Shown here in pieces: positions 56,301 through 64,000 of a stretch of 64,000 bases of DNA (position 1 is the first letter of the stretch; every line of letters begins with the position of its first letter). The position numbers and the translations under genes were made by a program. Source of the DNA: Siphonodentalium dalli (lineage: Eukaryota > Mollusca > Scaphopoda > Gadilida > Siphonodentaliidae); assembly GCA_032622095.1 (NCBI GenBank), contig CP136062.1:7653710-7717709 (forward strand). Reading direction: 5' to 3'. The notes beneath the pieces were generated by a model, which saw only the letters and a program-made list of their open reading frames with translations, had not been told where the DNA came from and searched no databases.

Positions 56301-59300
56301 CCACCCACTCATGCCGTCAAATCGGTATAAATCCTTACCTTTATCGAAAATTGTCCTTACACCATTTTACACCCCTCGGGGTGGCGCCCGCGGGGTGATG
56401 GGTGGGGCATCGTGGTGTTTCTAGGGGGTATTTGTGGCAGGCCACCAAATCGGTCGAAATCTTACCGTTCTCCAAAATTGTCCATACCCCATTTAACACA
56501 CACGGGGTGGCACATCGGGTGATGGGTGGGTGGTCGGGGTGTTTATTCGGTATTTGGTGTGGGCTACACACCCATTCCGTCAAATCGGTCTGAATTCCTA
56601 CCCTTATCGAAAATTGTCTATACCACATGTTCACCCCATGAGTTTGGATCGTGGTGTTTCTATGGTAAATTTGGGCGGGCTACCAATCCATGCCATCAAA
56701 TTGGTCGAAATCTTTACCGTTCTCGAAAATTGTCCATACCCTTTTTCACCCATCGGGGTGGCACCCCCGGGGTAATGGGTGGGGGGCCGGTGTTTATGTG
56801 AGGTATATGGGGCGGGCCACACACCCATGGCGTCAAATCGGTTGAAATCCTTACCGTTCTCGAAAATGGTCCATACCCCAATTTTAACCCCTCGGGATGG
56901 CACCCGGGTAATGAGTGGCGGTCGGGGTGTTTCAAGGGTGTACTTGGGTCCGGCCACACGGCCACCCACCCATGTCTTCAAATTAGTCGAAATCATTACC
57001 GTTCACGAAAATGGTCCATACCACATTTTCACACCGTCGGGGTGGCATCTCCGGGGGTAATAGATGGGAGTCGGGCTGTTTCTAGATGGTATTTGGGGCG
57101 AGCCACCCACCATGCCCTCAAATCGGTGGATATCCTTACAGTTCTCGAAAATTGTCCTTACCCCATTTGTATCCTTCGGGATGGCACCCCGGGTTATGAG
57201 TGGGGAATCTGGGTGTTTCTAAGGGTATTTGGGGCCGGCCACCAAATCGGTCGAAATCCTTAACGTTCTCTAAAATGATCCATTCCCGATTTTAACACCA
57301 ATGGGTGGCACCCCCGGGGTGATGGGTGGGGGTGTTTCAAATGGGTGTTTAAATTGTGTATTTAGGGTGGTGCACCCACACATGCGGTCATATCGGCTGA
57401 AATTCTGACCCTTAGCGAAATTTGTCTATACCACATGTTCACCCCCTGGATGGCACACCCCGGGTGATTGGTGGGGGTCGGGTGTTTCTATTGTATAATT
57501 GGGGCGGGCCACCAACTCATGCCGTCAAATCGGTAAAAATCTTTACCGTTCTCGAAAATGGTATATACCCCATTTTCACACCTACGGAGTTTCACTCCCG
57601 GGGGTGGTGGGTGTGGTCGGGGTGTTTCTATGGGGTATTTGGGGCGGCCACCCACCCATGCCGTCAAATCGGTCGAAATGTTACGGTTCACGAAAATGGT
57701 GAATACCCATTTTCACCTCTTCGTGGTGCCAACCTCAGAGGTTAATGTTGGGGTCTGGTGTTTCTAGTGGGCAGGCCACCCACAAATGCCGTCAAATCGG
57801 TCGAAATTATTACCGTTATAGAAAATGGTCGACACCGTTGTCGAAAATGGTCCATACCCTATTTTCACCTCTTCGGGTGCAAACCACCGGGGTTGATTGG
57901 TGGGCGTCTGATGTCTCTAGGGGGTATTTGGGACGAGCCACCCACCCATGCCGTCAACTCGGTCGAAATCCTTACCATTCTTGAAAAATGTCCATACCCT
58001 ATGTTCAACACTAGGGAGTGGCACCACCGGTGTGATAGGTGGGAGTCGGGGTGTTTATATGTGGTATTTAGGGCGGGCCACCCACCATGCCGTCAAATCC
58101 ATACGGCATTTTCACTCCATAGGGGTGACACCCCCACCGGAGTAATGGGTGGGGTGGGGTTTTTCTAGTGGGTATTCGGGACGGGCCACCCACTCTGTGG
58201 GCGGCACTCCTCGTGGTGATGGTGCGTGGATCGGTTGTTTATATGGGTTATTTGGGGCAAGCCACCGACCCATGCCATCAAATCGGTCGAAATCATTACT
58301 GTTATCAAAAATGGTTCATACCCCATGTTCATCCCCCTCGGGTGGCAGCCCCTGGGGTTGATGCGTCGGGGTCGGCTTGTTTCTAGGAGGTATTTGGAGT
58401 GGGCCACCACACCCACACATGCCATCAAATCGGGCGAAATCCTTTCCGTTCTCGAAAATCGCCCTTACCCCATGTTCACACCCTCGGGTGGCAACCCGGG
58501 GTGATGGGTGAGGAATCCGGGAGTTTCTAGGGTATTTTGGGTGGATCACCCACCCATGCCGTCAAATCGGTCGAAACCCTTACCGTTCTCTAAAATGAAC
58601 CATACCCCATTTTCACATCATCGGGGTGGCACCCGACCCGCAGGTGATTGTTATGGGATCGGGGTGTTTCTAATGTGTACTTGAGGTGGGCATCTCACCC
58701 ATGCCGGCAAATCAATTGAAATTATTACCCTCCTCGAAAATTGTCCATACCCCATTTTTACCCCTCGGGGTGGCACCCCTCGGGTGATGGGTAGGTTCGG
58801 GGTATTTCTAGAGCGGATTTGAGGCGGGCCATCCACCCATGCCACGTGAAATCGGTCGAAATGCTTACCGTTCTCGAAAATTGTCCGTACCCCATTTTAA
58901 CCCGCTCGGGGTGGCACCATTGGGACGATGGTTGGGGTTCGGGCGTTTATGAGGGGTATTTGGGGCGGACACACACCCATGCCGTCAAATCGGTCAAAAT
59001 CCTTATAGTTCTCGAAAATGGTCCATACCCAATTTTCTCACCTTCGGGTGGCACTTCCGGGGTAATGGGTGGGGGTCGGGGTGTTTATGTGGGGTAATTG
59101 GGGCGGGCCACTCACTCATGCCGTCAAATCGGTATAAATCCTTCCCTTTATCGAAAATTGTCCTTACACCATTCTACACCCATCGGGGTGGCGCCCGCGG
59201 GGTGATGGGTGGGGCATCGTGGTATTTGTGGCAGGCCACCAAATCGGTCGAAACCTTACCGTTCTCCAAAATTGTCCATACCCCATTTAACACTCACGGG

Positions 59301-59345
59301 GTGGCACACCGGCTGATGGGTGGGTGGTCGGGTGTTTATGCGGTA
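53390..59345 (+). repeat. GC-rich satellite array, ~140-bp monomers, about forty copies
   Basis: Monomers of about 130-145 bp contain GCGGGCCACCCACCCATGCC, GTCAAATCGGTCGAAATCC, TTACCGTTCTCGAAAATGG, TCCATACCCCATTTTCACCC, a CTCGGGGTGGCACCCCCGGG hairpin, TGATGGGTGGGGTCGGGGTG and TTTCTAGGGGGTATTTGGGG. Divergence between neighbours is moderate. The many open frames, up to 166 codons and rich in Gly/Pro/Trp, are frame passages with no conserved phase. Left edge follows a LINE copy; right edge is at ACGAATTTCGAAAATTG near 59345. Confidence 0.95.
55321..59330 (+). repeat. 2778-bp higher-order repeat within the satellite
   Basis: The diagnostic joint CAAATCC-ATACGGCATTTTCACTCC occurs at 55321 and again at 58099. 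The following monomers match in order (GTGGATCACCCACCCATGCC at 55747 and 58539; CGGCAAATCAATTGAAATTA at 55911 and 58704). The second copy runs to the array end, so a block of about twenty monomers was duplicated recently as a unit. Confidence 0.88.
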
Positions 59346-59449
59346 TTTCGAATTTCGAAAATTGTATCACCTGCATGAGTCTTATATTTGACCTATATAT
59401 GCCTACATGTATATATGATGAGCAATTTATCATCTTACAATATTTGTCC

Positions 59450-60480
59450 CCTGAAATGGTTTCCGGATGATAACTTTAGTTTCGGTTATTAGATCAAAAG
59501 CAAATTCCATAAGTGAGTTTAACATACCAATATACAGTTCAAGTTAGAATATGGGTTTGCTCCGCCATTTTTTGCGAGTTATGGCCCTTTTTGTTCGCCG
59601 ACCCAGCGGGTTCGGAGGACTATTATAATCAGCACGTCCGTCCATCCGTGCGTCCGAGGTTTCCGGATGATAACTTTAGTTAGAGTGAACCAAATTAAAT
59701 TAAATTTGGTATGTGGGTTTACTAGCAGAAAAGACAGGTCATGTTCGAATTCTGGTTCCGTCCGCAAATTTTCACCAGAGTTATGCCCTTTTTTTTACTT
59801 AGAAAACCCCTGAAAGTTGGTTTCCGGATGATAACTTTAGTAGAGTCAATCGGATTCAAACCAAATTTGGTATATTACTTTATCACAGCAAAACGCAGGT
59901 CAAGTTCGAAATTTTTGCGAGAGTTATGACACTTTTTTGTCCGCCGACCCGACATATAAAACCCCAAAAGTTGGTGTCCAAATGATAACTTTAGTAGAGT
60001 TAATCAGATTTAAACCAAATTTGGTATGTCTCTTTCTCCCAGCAAAATACAGGTCAAATTCAAATTCGGGTTCCGCCGGCCAATTTTCACGAGAGCTATG
60101 TCCCTTTTTGACTTATAATTTTTGCCAACTTGAGGTTTCCAGATGATAACTTTAGTAAATGTGTAATGAATCAAATTAAATTTGGTATGTAGGTCTACTA
60201 GCACTAAAGACAGGTTTTTATGCGCAAACAACGGTCGTATCAAGCCGACACTTAGAGGCGGACATGAGGTCTACCCTGGTCTACCGACCTTTTATTTGAC
60301 TTAGAATCTTGTAATTATCTGGTTTCCGGATGATAACTTCAGTTTGTGTGATCATATTTGAACTAAATTTGGTATGTGAGTTTATCAGACTAAAATACAT
60401 GTCAAGTTCGAATATGGGTTTACTCCGCCCATTTTGGCGAGAGATGGCCCTTATTGTCCCCCGAAAAAAACATTTGGGGG
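59450..60480 (+). repeat. ~165-bp tandem family with GATGATAACTTTAGT, six units
   Basis: GATGATAACTTTAGT begins near 59467, 59666, 59826, 59982, 60142 and 60329 (TTCAGT). Each unit continues with CAAATTTGGTATGT, GGTCAAGTTCGAA and GAGTTATGGCCCTTTTTG. Another unit is isolated at about 61240-61320. CCGTCCATCCGTGCGTCCG lies before the second unit. Confidence 0.88.
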
Positions 60481-61110
60481 ACTATTAACTCGTCTGGGGC
60501 GTGATTCTTTTGAGACAAAATTACTCACAGACGAGATTGTTCGCAGAAATGCTTACTTTTATATAATTTTATATCAATTTATGCGTTTATTCATTGTTGA
60601 GTCAGACCATTTGCCATGGCAGATTACTCCGCGTGACACCTCATACTATATGGGTGATCTTCCGTAGTCTATAAATCTTCTAGAAATTTTGGGTAGATAC
60701 CACCAAATTGCGACCAGTTGAAATGGCAACCGATTTTCCGAAAAAACATTATGTGTTTGGGTGGCTGTAGTTTCGCTATACGAGATGTCTGCATGCGACA
60801 TTTTGAATCAAATGTAATTAATTTCCAAAGAAATAGGATCCAGGAATATACTTAAATTGCCTCCTCTTCTTGTTCCTTCCGCTGAAGGGGTCAATATTAA
60901 ACTGCCATGGTGATTGCCAACCGAAAACTGGGCTACTGGGCGCTGCAATTTTGGAACAATGACGTCACGAATCACAGCACGCTACCCCCACGTGTCGCCA
61001 AAAATAGGTTACATCTCCCTGGACCCCTCGCTGAGTGATCGGCCTAAATTGAATACATGTTACTGTGCCCAAAACATTTATTTATAAAAGAATCATTCGC
61101 TGATAACAAG
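60481..61110. other. Single-copy DNA
   Basis: A 77-codon frame at 60434-60667 starts in the repeat and has no recognised motif. Nothing else seen. Confidence 0.5.
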
Positions 61111-61120
61111 TGCATGAAGT

Positions 61121-61187
61121 GGGAAACGGATATATCCGTTTCCCGTCCTGTAGGTAATGTTTTGGGAAACGGATATATCCGTTTCCC
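61121..61187. repeat. Two 24-bp perfect palindromes in tandem
   Basis: GGGAAACGGATA followed by its exact reverse complement occupies 61121-61144 and again 61164-61187, each followed by GTCCT. The pair lies just before a CCGTCCGTGCGTGCGTCCGG boundary and one more GATGATAACTTTAGT unit, so it is probably the terminal part of an interspersed element of that family. Confidence 0.88.
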
Positions 61188-61790
61188 GTCCTTACCGAGT
61201 TAAAATAGCCGGTGTCCGTCCGTGCGTGCGTCCGGAAATGGTTTCCGGATGATAACTTTAGTTTGTGTGATCATATCTGAATCAAATTTATTATGATAGT
61301 TTATCCACCATTTAATGGGACATTTGTTGGATTGTTCTTAAATTCAGTATCGGTTTTAGGGTCCTTGTTATTTTTTTTCAGAAAACCTGATGCCCCAAAT
61401 GAAGCCACTTTTTCGGGGGACACTGGCCGGACGGCCTTTTATTACCATCAGTACCGAGTGGTATAGCACAGGTACATGTACGCAACATCCTTAATTATTG
61501 CAATATTGAACTTGATGGTAACATTTGTGGTTGCTCCATTACGTGTCACGTGCGATCATATTAATTATCTGAGGCGAACAAATGGACTGTGTTTCTTTTC
61601 TTTTATTTATAGACACCCCATCCAATTTTACTCCACGATACTGCAAAACAGTTATGCTGCCACTAGATTCGGCTTTGGCATTGTTTTTATCTTATAGAAA
61701 ATTGGGTTGTTTTTTGTTTCTGTCTCCCCGAACAATTTCGGAGTACTATTATAATCAGTACGTCGTTGCGTCCGTCCATCCGCACGTCCG
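61188..61790. other. Repeat fragments and single-copy DNA
   Basis: Holds one GATGATAACTTTAGT unit (about 61240-61320), the TCGGGGGACACTGGCCGGAC block shared with 49916, and a GTGGTTGCTCCATTACGTGT block shared with 20158. The 73- and 77-codon frames at 61476-61815 overlap in different phases and are not recognised. Confidence 0.55.
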
Positions 61791-61794
61791 CATC

Positions 61795-62235
61795 ATTGTC
61801 CGCATGATAACTTGAGCAATATTCAGCATAATGTTTTGATATTTGGTATGCAGTTCACATTTGAGAAGGCCATGTTCGAATCTGGTTACGATCCGATGAT
61901 TTTTGACGGAGTTATCCTCCTTTTTCGACTTTGACATCGCTATTTCAGTGTTGTCCGCATTGTAACTTGAACAAAATAGAACAGGATTTCTTTATATCTG
62001 GTATGTGACTAACATTTGAGAGGACGCAGACCATGTTCGAATATGGTCACGGTCCGATGATTTTTGACTGAGTTATGCCCCTTTTCCGACTTATAAATCG
62101 CTGTTTTCGTGTTTGCCACATGGTAACTTGAACAATATTGAACAGAAGTTCTTGATATTTGGTATGCAGTTCACATTTGGGAAGGCCATGTTCAAATCTG
62201 GTCACGATCGGATGATTTTTGACGGAGTTAATTGG
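61795..62235 (+). repeat. ~165-bp tandem family with CGCATGATAACTTGA, three units
   Basis: CGCATGATAACTTGAGCAA at 61801, CGCATTGTAACTTGAACAA near 61956 and CACATGGTAACTTGAACAA near 62116 head units that share ATATTTGGTATGCAGTTCAC, GACCATGTTCGAATNTGGT, CACGATCCGATGATTTTTGA and GGAGTTATGCCCCTTTT. The GTCCATCCGCACGTCCG just upstream and the unit plan match the family at 59450, of which this is a diverged relative. Confidence 0.88.
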
Positions 62236-62239
62236 AACC

Positions 62240-64000
62240 CGAAATTAAAAAAAATGTGAATCTTTATTCACCCACTCCCTTGCATGTGTTGACATTTTTT
62301 AGCTAGGGGTATTTTTGAAACCACTCTAAATCCTATTCTCCCAATCCGCTTATGTATATGTTGCCATTTCCCTATATAACTGTACCAACAATTTTCAACT
62401 GTTGGAAATATTTAGATCCATATGGTCGGAATATTTACAACTGATAGACAATTCAGCCGGGAATTGTTTTTTTGACAAATCGGATGAACCCTGAATTTTA
62501 TTTTTGCTCAAAGCACGTTTGTGTGTTATTCCTGCCAACCACAAGGCAATTAATTTCCGCTTTTTCGACTGCAGATAACTCCGATTGGCCGGCATTTTGC
62601 AATTGAATCAACTATACTATTATTGATGGAACATTCACATCATATGTCAAATATCTGGCTCGATTGATTTGCGTGTGCCGTTTAGCATGTGCGATAATTG
62701 GTGATAAGCCGCCAATGACGATCACATTGAAATCAATCGCTCATGTGAACAACGTCCTTGAGACAGAATTCGACCTTAAACGAAGCATGTGTGACTGTCA
62801 ATGTCGAATTCTGAGTCCCATTATATATTATCATCAGTATGTATTTGACTCGACGTGGTGGTTCATCAATTATAGTGCCACTCTGTCATTGTTGCCACCG
62901 ACTATATCATTGAACAATCGATGATCGGTGGGTATGCAAAAAGAACAAAATGGACAATTTTACACGTACATTACCATAACTCAAAGCATGAAGTATCTCG
63001 ATCTAAATTCCTACCATGTGTACACATAAGAAAGTAGAGAGATTACTAATTTAATATGCTGGAAGCAAAGGGTGTTGCTACTTTCGAAGTTTCATATGTG
63101 TGGGATACTATGTGTAAGTTTACTATATGCCTTGCCCCATGTCGCAGAAGAATCCATATTATGAGCAAATAGGTCCAACAGCCATCAAATGTCCGACTGC
63201 GATTGTCTATATATGTCATACATTCAATCCAACATTAAAACAAGAACGTGTGTCATTGTCGAATATAGGACCGTCGCCACATGCAACGATGGAACCTGGT
63301 TTGATTGTATGTTGCTCACAAGGTAAACTTACTCAAAATATACCGACCCATTACGGCTTCAAATTCCTCAATATTAAGCTAAAATAGGATTTAAATCAAT
63401 TGTTTTCTGGGACGTCTACTTAGATGAATGCACGCAATAACTACCACACCTATGTACATTATCTGATATTTGTAATAATGCTTTCGATCAGATACATATA
63501 ACGCATATCGTAAAATGTATCCTGGGGACAATTACCACAATCATGAATATTTGACATATATCAGATACGTAGGTTGTTCCATTGCAGAAAATTGGCGATC
63601 GTGCAAAGGAGCTGCTAATTATTGTTTGTGTTAAAAGTACTCCACGGCTACTATATTTCTTGAGAATGTCCTACCTGTAGCGGTTATACTCTATTTTGAT
63701 TAAAACAATAATTCCGCGGCTATGGCTGATAACATGTGACCAACGAGTTGTCACCCCGTTGCTTGAAATGGATCAGCATCAGTGAAAGGGACACATTTAG
63801 CATGACAAGCATCATTCTAATGCTGAGCAACTGAGTATATGACATTTTGAGCACGTCTTCTAACTGTGTGGCTTTCTAATCCTTGTACTTTTCATCTTTG
63901 GTTAATTGCCGAGATTGCTCCATACTGATATATAAATTGGATGATATAGTTTTATCCCATTCGAGTACTGTACGTGATTATCATAGTTGGGTACGTGTGA
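62240..64000. other. AT-rich DNA without a recognisable gene
   Basis: Frames at 62664-62924 and 63127-63387 (86 codons each) are not repetitive but contain no motif I can name. No repeat copies from elsewhere in the window are visible. TTTCCAACTG words near 62395 recall those at 26030-26400. Confidence 0.45.

Overview
The window looks like non-coding DNA from an animal nuclear genome, most likely a marine invertebrate. It is AT-rich, has no bacterial-style gene packing, and contains (TA)n and (TG)n microsatellites, tRNA- and 5S-derived repeats, hAT, mariner-type and Helitron-like DNA transposon remnants, a non-LTR retrotransposon fragment, a solo LTR and several long tandem arrays. The frequent ACATGTA words and CAAGATGGC-type arrays are common in lophotrochozoan and other marine invertebrate genomes, but I cannot name the species or phylum from sequence alone. 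I find no intact, recognisable host protein-coding gene. Most open frames are short passages through repeats; the two single open frames worth checking are at 35342-35713 (+) and 16063-16326 (-).

Layout. 1-4.5 kb: AT-rich single-copy DNA with small foldback hairpins, ending in a near-perfect palindrome at 4358-4503. 4.5-15 kb: a head-to-tail chain of Helitron-like non-autonomous elements. Most end in a short hairpin followed by CTAG, and the next element starts at once. Inside them are tandem modules of 119, ~150, 244 and 635 bp. One family carries many TCAAGGTCA boxes. 15-20 kb: single-copy DNA, then a three-copy tandem duplication in which a 451-bp TA-flanked MITE sits in copies 2 and 3 but not in copy 1. 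20.4-21.8 kb: a second Helitron-like chain with a 122-bp tandem repeat. 22.7-25.2 kb: an inverted pair of decayed C2H2 zinc-finger repeats. 25.2-29 kb: nothing recognisable apart from small repeats. 29.1-36.1 kb: nested inverted repeats around a CAAGATGGC array. 36.7-37.7 kb: a degenerate triple repeat.

38.5-39 kb: two tandem 5S rRNA-derived units. 39.06-40.4 kb: a transposon with 32-bp terminal inverted repeats that contains a 986-bp hAT remnant with a dead BED zinc finger. 40.9-44.5 kb: two copies of a TA-flanked MITE on either side of a reverse-oriented CAAGATGGC array, itself interrupted by a 162-bp solo LTR with a perfect 5-bp target duplication. 46.5-47.1 kb: a foldback element. 47.4 kb: a probable tRNA-derived SINE. 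49.2-49.5 kb: a 48-bp minisatellite. 51.2-53.4 kb: the 3' end of a CR1/Jockey-like LINE, partly duplicated as an inverted repeat. 53.4-59.3 kb: a GC-rich satellite of ~140-bp monomers with a 2778-bp higher-order repeat. 59.4-62.2 kb: two ~165-bp tandem families and a pair of 24-bp palindromes. 62.2-64 kb: nothing recognisable.

The parts do not work together as a pathway. What links them is sequence: many of the tandem families, although otherwise different, share a short core of the type CCGAT-n-GAAACTTGGTATGTG. I could not run alignments or searches, so family names rest on motifs, termini and target-site duplications read by eye.
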